From Ustilaginoidea virens (Eukaryota > Ascomycota > Sordariomycetes > Hypocreales > Clavicipitaceae), in assembly GCF_000687475.1 (NCBI RefSeq), contig NC_057318.1, positions 5,146,001-5,210,000 on the forward strand: a DNA stretch of 64,000 bases. The letters run 5' to 3'. Made by a program: the position numbers and the translations under genes. Position 1 is the stretch's first letter, and every line of letters begins with the position of its first letter. This document shows positions 34,805 through 47,059 of the stretch, piece after piece. Under the pieces are notes generated by a model. That model made no database searches. It saw only the letters and a list, made by a program, of their open reading frames with translations, and had not been told where the DNA came from.

Positions 34805-35249
34805 GGAATCCCAAAGCCCGACTCTCGGCATATGGAAGCCCGTTGTCCGCGCCCGGCACGCGCTCGCTCGTCCTAGGGGCGGGGGGGGGGGGGGGGGCGG
34901 CGCGAGACGGGCTGGCCTGCTCGCTGTTCGGGTTTCCCCGGCCGAGGGGGGGTTGGAGGCGGGCAAAGGAGCCGAAGGCGGGAACGGGGCAGGACTTGGC
35001 GCGGTCGGGACGCGGCAGAGGGAGTAGGAGTCGCCAGGGGTTTCGGAGGTGTTCTTGATGCTTCGGCTCGGCTCTTTGGGAAGGGAGGTCGGGCGTGGAT
35101 CGTCGCGAATGGGGGTGACGGGACGGGATATCCTGCGAGGCCGGGCCGGCCAATCGCGCTGTGGGGGGGCTGGCTGGCATCCAATGGCTCGGCTCGTCTC
35201 CGCCACGCCAGAGTCTGGTTGGTTCTGTCCAGAGACTTCAGGCGTTTGG

Positions 35250-35279
35250 ATGCAGAGGCAGAGGCAGAGGCAGAGGCAG
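35250..35279. repeat. (AGGCAG)n hexanucleotide array
   Basis: About five copies of AGGCAG in non-coding DNA. Confidence 0.8.
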
Positions 35280-36103
35280 CTGCCAATAATGATAGGTGGG
35301 GTACATGTAGGCCGCTGAAGTCCCGGCCCAGCTCTACCCAGCCATCTCGAGGCATAACTCTGCAAGCTGTCAACCGCCGCACTTGGGGACCGTCGGCCCG
35401 AGGAGCAGCGAGTCGTGCGCGGGGCGCGGCGGCGAGTCAGTCAGTTCGCCGTGCTTGTGTAGCGTAGCGGCTGCCACCAGACGTGCCAACAATACCATGC
35501 CACAGGGTATGCAGGATGCCCGACAGAATCAAGCATTCAACATGGCCGACGTCGAAGCTGTCTGGTATGTTCTGCTACCCCAGGTGTGTACCGTAGCCAT
35601 GGCTTGCTGTTGAACATGTCAATGGGCTTGGCCCGTGAGTTTGGGGATAGCCCGAGATGCCACGCAGCTTCGTGTAGCAGTTGTCAGTCATCATCATCCG
35701 AGGCGGATCAGCACCGTCGTCGATTCCGGGCTGGGGAAAACAACCGGAACAAACACCAAGACGAATCACAACATCGGCAACGGCGAGACCAAACCAGCTG
35801 CTCTACCTACGTAAGCAACATCGGATGGGCAGGAGTCATCGAGACGCCCAGGTTCACGACGGAAGAGTGAGGAGGAAGCAGAATCCGAGGCGCAGCGCAG
35901 CATTGGAGCCAGACGACCATGATGTCGAGGCTTGCCGCCAGTCACCCTTTCGCTGCCGAAACCCGAAACCCGAAACACGAAACACGAAAAACACCGCAGC
36001 GAGATGCTCCCCTCCCCAAAATCGCGACCTCTCCCATATCGTGCATCATGCCTGCAATCCGGGCTCGACAGAGCTAGCTTGCACGGCCCCCCACGCCGTC
36101 GAG

Positions 36104-37002
36104 TCAAGCCTGGTAAAACACCTCCTCCATGGGTTTCCACCAACCTGGAACGCCCGCCTCGGAACTCACGGCGCCGGGAACGAGACTCTCCTGATAGCTG
36201 TCCGTCATTTTCCACCACTCACGAACTCGGGGATTGTCGGCCATGAGCTCCATGTCGCCGGCAAAGTCGTAGCCGACATACTTGAACGAGGCAAACAAGA
36301 GGCCGGTGGTGTCATCGTAAAAGATGCTGTCTGCCAAGGAAGGAAGGAAGGAACAAGGTTAGCCCAGAAACCCATGACAACCGCGCAACCCGACCCGGGC
36401 GCTACCATTGCCGGTTGGCGTGATTGATGAGGCATGAGGCATCGCATGTGTATAATTGTATAATTGCTCGTCGGTTTGCAGAGGTGGGCCCCGACGCCAG
36501 CAAAAGCAGCTTGTCGTCTCTGCGCGGCCTGCCCTTGGCAACGACAGGCAACGACGGATAGCAAATCTTGGCACAAAAAAGAAGGAGAAGAAGGAGAAGA
36601 AGAAGGAGAAGAAGAAGAAGAAGAAGAAGAAGAAGAAGAAGAAGAAGAAGAAGAAGAAGAAGAAGAAGAAGAAGAAGAAGAAGAAGAAGAAGAAGAAGAA
36701 GAAGAAGAGGAAAAGAAGAAACGCAAGTGATTGAGGGGTCGCTCGCATGCGAGCTCGAGCTCGAGCAAATCCATCCACTTACAATCCACAATGTTGCAGC
36801 CTTTGATCTGCCTGGCCACCTCGGGCCAGATGTTCGCGTGGCACTTTTTGTACTCGGCCAGGTACTCCTTCTTGAGTCGAATGACCTGCCCGAACCGCCT
36901 GCCCGGGTTTTTGGTTTTCGTGGCCGACGTCGACCCAACCGCCGAGTCCGTGCCGGCAGAGGGTGACTGGGGGGTTTCCGCAGGGGACGGGGGTTTCCAC
37001 AT
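36104..37002 (-). CDS. L-rhamnose mutarotase family protein (DUF718)
   Basis: Exons 37002-36783 and 36330-36104 on minus, 148 residues. The intron is 452 bp (GTAAGT..GGCAG), unusually long for this window, and contains a GAA microsatellite; it joins CNIVD to YSIFYDD in frame. The core matches bacterial RhaM: FGQVIRLKKEYLAEY, the H55-ANIWPE segment holding the catalytic histidine of the family, YSIFYDDTTGLLFA, WWKMTD and the C-terminal MEEVFY. RhaM interconverts alpha and beta anomers of L-rhamnose; the E. coli enzyme has about 104 residues, so about 36 N-terminal residues here are an extra Pro/Ser-rich segment. No rhamnose catabolic genes lie nearby, so the true sugar is unproven. Confidence 0.88.
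36581..36720. repeat. GAA/TTC trinucleotide expansion inside an intron
   Basis: An imperfect (GAA/GGA)n lead-in is followed by about 33 perfect GAA copies at 36608-36706, then a decayed tail. It lies wholly inside the intron of the mutarotase gene; on the gene's strand it reads TTC. Confidence 0.95.
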
Positions 37003-37509
37003 GGCCAAGATTGGGCCGGTCTGGATTGCGTGGGTAAGTTGTGGCAAGTGTACTAACTGGGTGGTTGCGCGTGGGTTGTGTCAATGTCGATGGTGTGTGT
37101 GCGGTCTGGTCTCTATGGAGTTGACTTAGGTACCTAGTTGACTAGTTGCGGCGGGTTGTTCGTAGTTGCCGTCGACTTGCTGGCTGCATGTACTCTAGCA
37201 GACTAGCAGGGGGAGTCGGGCGTGGACCGATGGATTTGTTGATGGATAAAGAAAGGACCAGACTGGAGCCTGGCCTTTGCAGTATTCAGTATTCGCAGCA
37301 AGAGCCCTAACCGAGTGCGTCTTGTTGTTGAACTCTGCCGCCGCGCGCGCTTTTTTATTCGGTCTGGGGAGAATCGCCAGCCCAGTGTCACTTGTCAGCG
37401 GACAAGCGTCAGCTGTCGCGGACAAGCGTCAGCTGTCAGCGGGGGGCAGGGCCAGGTTTGTAGAGTCAACGAATTGACCCCAACGAGAAATCCCAGAGCA
37501 AAAACCCCA

Positions 37510-37566
37510 GGCAAAGGCAAAGGCAAAGGCAAAGGCAAAGGCAAAGGCAAAGGCAAAGGCAAAGGC
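37510..37566. repeat. (GCAAAG)n hexanucleotide array
   Basis: About nine perfect copies followed by a poly-A tract. Confidence 0.92.
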
Positions 37567-39067
37567 GTAGAAAAAAAAAAAAGAGAAAGGTCTCCGGTAT
37601 GTAAAGAAATCACAAAAAAAAACACCTCAGGCATGCGACGCAGCCGTGCTTGGAGGAGGACGGACGCAAGATATACATACCACGGACCGACTCTTTTTTG
37701 AATGCGCGCGCAGCAAAGATGGCGGCGGGAAATGAGGGAATAAAAGGCCCGGCGACAAGACTGTGCTGTGCTGTGCTGTGCTGTGCTGTGCTGTGCTGCT
37801 GTGCTGCTGTGCATAGGGCAGGCATTCCATGATCCAGATGATCCAGATACACCCACCCGACACCCACCCGACACCCACCCGCGCGAGGAGGGTTCGCCGA
37901 GACAGAAAAAAAGCCTAATCTCTCATCTCACCTAATACCAGCTCATGCCGTCGGTCTTTTCCTTTTCCTTTTTTTTTTTTTTTTTTTTTTTTGCCCCGCG
38001 GAGGCGGCCCATGGGATGGGGGAGGACAGACAGACCACACACCACACCACACACCACCTTGCAGGCAAGTTCGGCGCTTGGCGGCGTGGGTCAGCTTCAC
38101 TACGTACTACGTGCCTGGTGTCTGGCTGCCGGGCGCTAAAAATGCGGGGCTGCACGGTGGTGGTGGGTGCAACACTCCAACTAACGCGGCTCTACTGGGA
38201 ACCGCTCGTAGGCTGCGTCGTGTGTACCGTACCGCCGGGCTACGGTCTGGTGTGGTGTGCCGTGCCAAGTGCTTGGGAAAGTTGCAAGTTGACCCGACAC
38301 GGCACCACAGTGCGATTTGGAGCGTTGTGTTGTGGCTTTGCTGTCCGCGCAAGCCATGCGAATGCGGGGGACAGACAGACCAGACCAGACCCCTCCGAGC
38401 GAGACGAGACGCCTGGCCTGAGGAATCTCCCGACATCGGCGGGGCCACTTGAGTCTCCTGTTTCACGAGCACCGTCCGTCGACTGTCTGTTGAGTGCTCG
38501 ACGCCCGGACCTGACTGGCCCTCAAGGTCGTCCGTCACCCGTCACCGGCCGTGGCCACCTTGTATTGACCCCGCCCACATCCTGGGAGGGGGGGGACGCT
38601 GTCAAGTCATTGGGTCAGCCATTTATTTGGTCACTGCTGTCACCTGTGTACGGAGTATGTGGCCGTTGCCTTCATCTGGCCACTTGTCATTCGACTCGTT
38701 GCTGGCAGGCTCGACCGAGGTCAAACGCCATGCGTCCGTTGCCGTGGCCGTCCGCCGCAACGCATCACGGGCGGATAGCGTTTCCGCACCAAAGAAAGTT
38801 GCTTCAGTAGCTATGGAAGGGAGCGTTGTTTATCTGGGGGTATATAGACTCCAAGAAAGGCAAGAGTTGAAAGTAAAAGGCAAGGAGAGAGAAGGCCCCA
38901 GAGGCAGCAAAAACGCCAGTACTGTAACGATAGCCCACTTTGCCCCCAAAAAAGGAAAAAAAGAGGGGGAAAAAAAAGGAAAAAAAAAAAAAAAGGAGCG
39001 AAAACGATCGACCGAGCCAGGTCTCTCGACAGTACATGTAACGAAACTGGGAAGGGGAAAAAAAAAC

Positions 39068-39100
<33 letters not shown>

Positions 39101-39131
39101 AACAAGCCCCAGGTGATATTGCTCCCAAAGA

Positions 39132-39172
<41 letters not shown>
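39132..39172. repeat. (CGT)n trinucleotide array
   Basis: About 13 perfect copies between two long A tracts. Confidence 0.9.
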
Positions 39173-39474
39173 CGTGGTTGTGCAGCTTGGTATTTCCCCC
39201 TGCAGCAGCTTCGCGCAAGGGCTGTGCGGCGGGAAAAAAAAAAAAAAAAAAAAAAAAAAACCAAAATGGCCCGCCAATCATGCATGCATGGCTGCTTCAC
39301 ACCACGTGCATGGTACGGTATTCTGGCTCACAATGCATGCAATTGCGCGTCGGAAGCCCTGGGAAGAAACCCTCGAAAACAGGGGCGCTTTTGCCCCCCC
39401 CCCCCCCCTTCATCTCCCCCGCGGCCAGCTATGTCATGTCGCAAACCCGTTCCCCTCTTGAGCTGCTCTGTGTT

Positions 39475-40714
39475 TCATTCCTCATCCCCTCTGGCTTCGT
39501 CCTTGTACGGAGCAACCTCCGCGTCTTGCCGCGTCAGCCCAACCTTTTCAGCAGCCAACGCCTCCTCGTGCGCAGTTGGCGCGGCCCGTCGTTCGCTGCC
39601 CGGGCATGAAGCAGCCCCGGCCTCGCCGTCGCCACGCATCGCGGCCGAGAGTCGAAAGAAGCAGCCGCAGATGGCCATGGCAAGCCTGGTTACCCATGTT
39701 AGCCCGAGGTGTCGCGATACACGTAAGCAAAGGCAACGGGGTTGCATCACGAGACAAAAACAGAACGAAGCGAAACGAAGTCAAGGCGCAAAAAAAAAAA
39801 ACGTACAGAGCCACGCCGACGCCGGCAGTGATGCCGATGAGAATGGGCAAAAGGACCTGCGTGACGTTGGTTATAAGTCGCCCCCACTCGTGGCCGTGTT
39901 CGGGGTAGTGGTGGGCGTGAGGCCGGCCTTTGGAAAGGAACGGCGCCTTGGCCGGGTCGTGTGCTGGCGCCTGAGGGTGGTTTGGATGCGCTTCGTGCTG
40001 AGGCCTGGCCAGGCCGTGAGATGGGAGGCCGTGAGACGGCAGGCCGTGAAATGGTAGGCCGTGTGATAAGCGGCCGTGGCAGCTCTTGAACGGCCGCAGC
40101 CCCTTGACCGATTTGAAAGCATCAGCCAAGACTGCCTTGACGAAACAGGCCGGCGACCGGCACCCCGAACCCGCCGTGGCAATCGTCTCCACGCCCACGA
40201 CGGCAATCTCGCCCGAGGGAGCCTTGAGCAGCTTCACCCGGACGGCCGGCACGCCGTCGACAAACCGACCCCCGACCTCCACCACCCTCAGCTCAACGCG
40301 GAGAAGCCGAACCGGCGACGAGCCGTCTCCGCCCCTGCCCACCTCTTCCGGCGCAACGGTCAAGGCGTAGCCCAGCCGCTCCTCGCGCGCCTCGCGGTCG
40401 GCCGCTTCCACCACGGCGGACAAGAAGCCGCCGTGCCAAGCATCCGCCGCGTCGGGGTATACCTGGAACCCATTGACGAGCAGCCTCGCGTCGTCGACGA
40501 CGCCGACCTTGAGCTGCAGCCTGCCGTCTCTGCCTGCGCACTGCTTGCACGGCACAGATACGAGGCGGGGCGCGGCCAAACCAGCAGCAGCAGCAGCAGC
40601 AGCGTCGTCGGGCACAGGAAGCGCCTTGAACAGGGCCTCCTCGGCGTCGGAAAGCTTGGGCACGATGACAAAGGCCGCGGCCGCAGCCGCCAGGGCCAGC
40701 GGCTCCAAGCGCAT
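39475..40714 (-). CDS. Fungal membrane protein with His-rich luminal segment
   Basis: Exons 40714-39807 and 39685-39475 on minus, 372 residues; a 121-bp intron (GTACGT..ACCAG) joins GVGVAL to LAMAICGCFF in frame, completing a C-terminal membrane helix. The N-terminus (MRLEPLALAAAAAAFVIVP) resembles a signal sequence. The ectodomain contains a C-x2-C motif (VPCKQCAG), then LQLKVGVVDDARLLVNGFQVYP, a pattern I associate with fungal proteins annotated DUF7728 (tentative). A linker has HGLP/SHGL repeats and further histidines (HAHHYPEHGHEW). After the helix a short Ala/Glu-rich tail remains, presumably cytosolic. The predicted layout is type I: signal, ectodomain, helix, tail. Function unknown. 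Confidence 0.82.
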
Positions 40715-42145
40715 GTTTCGAAAGGGGGGCGGGGGAAGCGAGAGTGGTTCTTATAGTCGTCGGGGGGTTTTTTGGAATCCGGTACGAAGAGGCCGGCGGC
40801 GGACGACGATGAATTCCACGCAAGGAATGATAGGTAAAACCTAGGTTAGGTTATATGGCAAGTAGGGGCCGGGTTGAATGGAAGAAGCAAAGATCAAATA
40901 CAGGCCGGCGACGAACGGCGACGAAATGGAGGGAGGAGCCGAACAAGAGAGGAATGCAGGCGGCGGCGGCGGCGGCGGCGGCGGTTCGGTCTTAATTAGT
41001 AGCAGCAAGGTAGGCAGGCTTGACGTTGACGTTGATCGACTTCGTAACCGTTTCCGCAGAGGCGTTTCTGCTAGCAGGGATGCTGGCGGTTCCAGGCGCT
41101 TGCGGGCTGGTTGCTTCCGCACATGGCAGGTTAGGTACAGGTACATGTGTGCGTGCGCTAGGTACCAGACTTGATGCACGACATCTTGACTCGCAGGCGT
41201 AGGCGGCGGCACGGCACACTCGCCAAAAGGCCTCTGTGGCAAGGAGGCGCCAGGTAGCCGGTACAAAGTCCCCTTCGATCGCCGGACGGCGGACCCCCCG
41301 CCCACTCGCACTGTGCGTCGTGGCATTTTCGGGATTGGCTTTTTCGGCTTTTTCGGCCTTTTCGTCAGACTCCATCCATCCATGCCGCATTGCGTCGTAC
41401 TCGGCTTGCCACCCCGTTCTCGGCGCAGTCGTGCTTTTTTTTGCCTTTAGCACGGCGGCCCTGCGGATGTAATCTGCTCTTCGCAGTCTATCCTCGTCTT
41501 ATCCCCGGATAACACCGTGGCCCCAGCCAGTGCCGCTCTGCCGCCGCTCAGGCAAAGCACGCCAAACATAAATCATCCAAAGCGCCAAAATCAGAAAAGG
41601 CAACCCTCGCCTCGCCGTCGGGTTGGCACCAGCGCAGGCGACGAACCCGGGCCCATCGGGCAGCACCCACCATTGCGAGTCATTCCAGAACAGAACAAGT
41701 CCCTCCAGGTTTCAAATAAGCACCGAAATTATAAAACACCGCGAGGAAATGGGTGGGTGGACTGGTGGGTGCATCCATCGGCATCCCCACGTGGCGTGTA
41801 GCAGGCAGGCCGGCAGGCAGGCGTAGGCGTGCCTACATAAGGTATGTAGGCAAGTCAATGTCAACCAGACGTCTTCAACGGACCTCAAAGCAGAAACACA
41901 CTCCCACGGCGTCACTTGAACATGGGTTGAATGTACCAAACCTACCCACCTCCTACTAACGGGCAGGTATACTGTTTTCCCCAAGGCACAGCTTCCGCTG
42001 CCATATCTTCTGTATACCCTCAAAGAACCTCGCAAAGAATCAATACCTAGTAAATTAGTCAGCTAGTCTACCCTGCTTGAAATACTCCTCCCACAGTCAG
42101 CAGCAGCCTTGTTTCCGCCCCTCGTCTCCCCCCCTCGCCTCTTAT
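40715..42145. other. Intergenic region with one possible short coding stretch
   Basis: No gene is firmly supported. A (GGC)n run lies at 40962-40984. On minus, a frame open from about 41,500 to 40,992 looks partly protein-like and is discussed in the findings. CCTAGGTA-type words occur at the 40830 and 41130 areas. Confidence 0.5.
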
Positions 42146-45100
42146 TCAAAAATTTGCGAGCCGCAGACTTCGCACCAAACTGGTCTTCCATCGTCTCCAC
42201 GCTCCGTTTCCCCTAATGCCGGCGCCTAAACCTGCCACGCCTTGATGCCGATGGACCGGCGAATCACCACCCCACGGATAGTTGGGGTTCTTGGGCAGTT
42301 CGGGCTCTGCCTGAACAGCTGTTGTGTGCGAAGGGGCGGGATAACCCCATTTGCGAGACTCTGACAAGCTAACCGCCGTCCTTGTCGACGTCCTGAACGT
42401 GGTCAATCTTGCATCAGAGTCTATGGTGACAGTGGTCAGCCCATCTGTTTGAGGAGAAGATACAAAAAGGGTTGCACGGATGGCACGGATGGCACGGATT
42501 GCACGGATTGCACGTTCTCTCACCAGAAACATTGCGCGACATTGATGCCATTGATCCGACCGTTGGGGCTGTCGCTTCTGGTACCACTGCCCAACACGTC
42601 GATGCCGTCGCATTGCCATCAATAGAAATGGCGCAAGTCGTCAAGGCGTTGGGGGTGACCGAGGCCGCTGCGCTGTTGGTTGTGCCAAGGACGTGGCTCG
42701 ATGACAACGTCCGCCGAGTGACTTTCATCCAAGTATGCGTCGCAGGCGGTGCTACGTCTTGAGGTTTGGTCACCGTACTATTCAGGTACCGCGTCAAACT
42801 TGTGTGTGGTGATGCCCGGGTGCGGGTTCGGGTTCGGGTTCGGCCCGGTACGTTTGTTGTTGTTTTATTCCCCAACTTCGTACCGATTGGCCACAGTGTC
42901 GTTTCGGTAGGTGCATCTATCCTAGACGTGGGCGTCGTCAGCCCGGTGAGGGTTGCGATAGTCGTGTGGTTCCATCTGCCTGTGGCCGTGGATTGGAAAA
43001 TTGTTGTCAACCATGTGGTGAGAGTCACCAAGGGCAATGTGTCCTGGGTGGAAGTTTCGGAGCCGCCAGAGGCCGACAACCGTCCCCTGAAGCTGCTTGG
43101 GACAGCATCACTCGGCGAAAGCAAAGTGCTTCGAGTTGCAGAGGAAAGTGGCCGAGACGAGAGAGTCAATGTCTTGGAGGTCAAGAGGCTGCTCCAAGCG
43201 CTTTTGAACCGAGTGCTGTACCCGGGAGTCTGATCAGAACTCCTTGTCCAGTTGAGCCATGGTTGGGGGGTTAATGTCGGCCTTTTGCTGGCTGTCTGCA
43301 CTGGGTTTTCAACCGTCTTGTTGGTGGAAGCTGCCGTCGTGATACCATCAGTAGAGCCATAACCTGTCGATTTTCTGCCATGGTCGGAAGAAGTCGCCAG
43401 TTGCGACGCCCTCGACAAGGCCAGTGTCGAGGCCGAAGAAGCCGGCAACGTGGACACAGACCTCGTTGCGACCCCTGAACTCGGTCTATAGGTAAAACGA
43501 ACCCTAGATGTCAATGTACGAGATTGAAGGGGAGTGTGTGTGCTGTTGAGACTGGATTTACGTGCCGAAGGGTTTGCTTGGAGGCTGGTCCGTACCAAGC
43601 TCGTGACATTTCTTGACGCGGTAATTGCTGACATGACAACGCTGTAATGACTAATACTCGCCGTGACCGAAGTAAAAGTCGGTTCGGATCTGGTCACCGA
43701 TATGCTGGTCGTGGTATTTCGGAATGGAGGCATTGAACTCCACCCGGCGGTTTGACTGACCACAACTGAACGATGTGTTGTCGTTACTTCGGTTTGGTTC
43801 AAGATGGTAGTTGAACTAGGCGTCGCAAAGACAGAGGAGGTGACTTGCGCCGAGGTTGCGGTCGTCGGGTTGAGAATGGTGGAATTATCGGGTGTTGATA
43901 AGGATCGCACGGGCGAACTTGGCACGACACTGCTTCGACGAATGCTGTGAGGTAAGGAGGTGCTCAAGTTCCCTGTCGCAGTTGAAGTCCATTCTGATGA
44001 GGTCTTCGTTCCGTACCCAGTGGTGAGGCGAATCGAGGTCGACGAAGACGAATTAAAGGGTCGGTCAGAGGGAATTGGTGCAGAAGAGGAAAGTAAGCCA
44101 TGAAATGATGGCCATACCGTGCTATTGGCCCACCGGGATGAAAACAACGTCTGCGTTCTTTGTGATCCTTCAATCACAGTTGGGGGACCTGACAAAGGTG
44201 TACTTTGAGAGCCGACAACTGTCGAGAGGTTGGAGCGCGAACTTGTCTCGATCTGCTTGATCGATGTTCTCGTCGGAAGGCGATCTGATGGTGTGCTTGC
44301 CTGACTTCTGGACGAGACAGTGACTGTACTGTTAATATGGAAAACTGAGGATACTGATGTGCTACCAAGTACTGGTGACAATGTCTCAGAAGACTCAAGA
44401 GGTGATGACGGCGACACAACGGACACGGTCTCTGTCAACGTCTGTGTGGGAGTAATAACAGACGTTGGTCCAGTATTACCCTGGTGGCTTGAACCAGAAG
44501 TAATAGCAGGTTCGGAGCTTTCAGAAGACGGCAAAGAAGATGCTGAAGAGCCGACAGAGGACATGTCTTTGGTATTTGTTGCCGTTGGAGTTTGAGTCAC
44601 GGAGCTGGTGATACTGGCAGCCCAAGATGTGTCCTCGGGAGGAACTCCCTTTGAGGCGGATTTCGAAACCGTTGACCAACTCAGGGAAGATGCAGTTTCC
44701 GTGGCCAATCCCAAGGTAGCTGTACTTGAAGCAAATGTAGACTCATCGGACGCCGACGTTCCAGTGACACCCAGAATTGAACTTTGTGGCCATGATCTGG
44801 ATACTGAGGTGGACGAAGAATACGGCATATAGGGATCGATGGAGCTGAGTGATCTTTTGGAAGTGCTAGAGGACTGATCTGTGACAATCGTGATGATGGT
44901 GTAAATGACGTCGGGGGGCGTTGAGCCTGTGATTCGAAGACAATCAGTAACAGAGGTGCGTTTTCTTGGATTCCCGCATTAACATACTGCTTTTGCTGAT
45001 GTCGGTGGTGGTCAAGGTCGAAGTATCATACTGGTATGGAGGCGGATTCTCATAACCATAGGTCGGAGCTTGGTAATCAGGAGGACGTTGGCTAGGCGCG

Positions 45101-45234
45101 ATGCCAGAAAATCGATAGTCCAATCCAGGGTCACTCTTAGGTCGGATAGCGAGACTCAGAGAGGATACACGAAGGAACGACTCTCCCAGCAAGACTGCTG
45201 GAAAAAAGCGCTTCGAGATGATGGACGTCTTCAT
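42146..45234 (-). CDS. Ser/Thr-rich mucin-like protein, probably secreted or surface
   Basis: Exons on minus: 45234-44988, 44926-42524, 42444-42146; 982 residues. Introns of 61 and 79 bp (GTATGT..CACAG, GTGAGA..AACAG) join TTTDISK to SSTPPDVIYTIITIVTD and MSRNVS to DGLTTVTIDSD in frame. The N-terminus MKTSIISKRFFPAVLLGESF could be a weak signal peptide, followed by a Pro/Tyr segment (YENPPPYQYDTS). Most of the rest is Ser/Thr with many N-x-S/T sites, as in heavily O-glycosylated cell-wall or secreted mucins. No enzymatic domain and no clear GPI-anchor signal are seen; the C-terminus is ordinary (PELPKNPNYPWGGD..). The second intron consists largely of a GCACGGATT-type repeat. Function unknown. 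Confidence 0.75.
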
Positions 45235-47059
45235 TTTGGATGCGGAACAACCTGTCCATATGAAGGGTCCAACCTGACAGATGCAAAGGATGTGGTCGCC
45301 ACCACCGCCTGTACAGGAGATAATGCGTGCTACCCAAGACGGGGGGGAAGTTTCTCGACTCTCGAACTATCCAGGAAAAATTTCAGGGGCTAACGAGTGT
45401 ATACTATTGCCGAGAAGGATTGCGAATTTTGCAGGCGTCTAGTAGGATGGATGACCACGGCTACCAAAAGAATGAAAAAGAGACCTTATCCCCAGGACAG
45501 CACAACACTATCGATGCAGGGGAGAGAAACCGGCAGGTCCAGGATGAGCAAAGGACCAAGATTGTGAGCAAGGGAAAAGAATGCATGGAAGCGGGAGAAG
45601 TGGGAATGAAACAAAGGAGCAGACGGCACGCGAAGTATGGCCATCCTCCTATCAACTGCTTGTCCGTTTGATTGTGACGCGAGTTGATCTAGCATCTCTT
45701 CAGAAGGCGCGGAAGGCAGCACCTGCCCTCGACTTCCAGGTTCCCAACAACGGCCACAACTTGCCATTGCATCGGGAACACAACAGCTTTGCCGGGGATC
45801 CGGCTCGGTATCGCAGCCCGCAGCCAGCGCCTACGGGCTTTCTCCAAAGCCGGAGGACTCACTCGGACGATGGGAGACTGAGCTCGATTGGCTCAAACAC
45901 TTTGCCAGTTTGCCAAAAAATAAAAAGCCTCTTTCCCGATGTACCTTTTCAGCCGTTCAACCTGTTCGACCCGTTCAGCCCGTGCGGCCAACCATCTGAT
46001 ATGGCGAACCCCGTGTGCATCGGTTTGCCTCATCTTGCAGGTATGACAAACTGCGTGACCACCACCCTGTGCATCTTGGATGGCACAGCCGCCGGATACA
46101 GGATGAACTAGCTAGCTGCCTTGGGGAGAAGCGGAATAGTGAGCCTTGTGGCTGGACGCCGACATTCAGCTGACAGAGCGACACCTGCGACGTGGTAAAC
46201 CACATGATGGAGCAATCATGCCAAGACATCCAAGCGACCCGGTTAGTTGTTGGAGATGTGCTGCAAAGAGCTTTGCTTTGGCTGTTAGGAAGTGATTGAA
46301 TTCACGTAGCTCGTTAGACCGGCCTAATTGCGAGATCTGAGCGTCCCCTCGTTAACACCCCCAGAGTGGTGAAACAGAGCACAGCAGGTGGCTGTCACAA
46401 GTATGTGCAAACCGCGGCAACGGGTGACACAAGAGATGAACATGGTCTAAATCAACGGTGAATAGCCGAGTCACGGAGTTTATTCGCTTCGTCCTTGATC
46501 CAAACAACAGTTTTCCTCGCAAAAGAAAGCAAAAGAAAAAAAAAGAAAAACCAAAAAAGAAGGGGGGGGGGGGAAGGTTCTCCCGCTGGCAGTTTACCGA
46601 CAACCTCAAGATGCGGGTTTACAATGGCAACAAAATAGAAGCAGCATCAAACTCCGCGGGGGACAGAGTGGTCGATGTAGGCGTCTTCCCACTGACTTTG
46701 ACTTTGCAAAAACAAGCGCCAGTGTTGATGTCGTAACGTGAAAGTTGGGACAAGCACAGGTTAGGGGGCAAAACTCAAATGACCCAATTCGGAGATGAGT
46801 GTCCCAGACGATGCAATCGGTTTTTTTTTCATTAGAACTTCAATCCTGTTCGTAATCCATTCTTGGATGCAAAATGTTTGGCTACACAGAGTACAGCGTA
46901 CAGCGTGCGAGCCAACAATCTCGCCAGGTTTGCCAAGTGCTTAACGCTCCGGCTGACCTGAAACACCGCAACATCGATTGCTTCGCTCCGGGAATTCGGG
47001 GCCGAAGTCGGCAACAAAAGACGGCATACGGTGATCGAAGATTTCAAATTTCCCACTGA
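45235..47059. other. Intergenic region
   Basis: No gene can be supported. A-rich and G-rich tracts stand at about 46535-46572. It contains the promoter of the mucin-like gene on one side and the 3' end of the EI24-like gene on the other. Confidence 0.55.

Larger units (their letters stand above)
29585..36103. other. 6.5-kb gene-poor region
   Basis: No gene can be supported. The first 1-2 kb may be promoter and leader of the membrane protein gene. Contents include AAAGC repeats at 32340, CT repeats at 33379-33451, poly-T at about 34394 and 34779, poly-G at 34880, an AGGCAG repeat at 35250, and several TACGGAGTA words (32570, 33165, 33352, 33725-33750). Open frames there show no recognisable protein. 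Confidence 0.55.
37003..39474. other. Repeat-rich intergenic region
   Basis: No gene can be supported. Arrays seen: (GCAAAG)n at 37510-37566, (CTGTG)n at 37761-37799, CACCCACCCGA repeats at 37855, poly-T at 37968-37993, A-rich tracts at 38945-39100, (CGT)n at 39132-39172, poly-A at 39233-39260. A long open frame at 38016-38810 lacks any recognisable protein. Confidence 0.6.

Noticed and set aside
38016..38810. 264-codon open frame on plus
   Set aside because: Covers CACACC repeats and composition-biased DNA; no conserved motif.
38627..40057. 476-codon open frame on plus
   Set aside because: Contains long Lys and Val runs from A tracts and the CGT array, and overlaps the well-supported minus-strand membrane protein.
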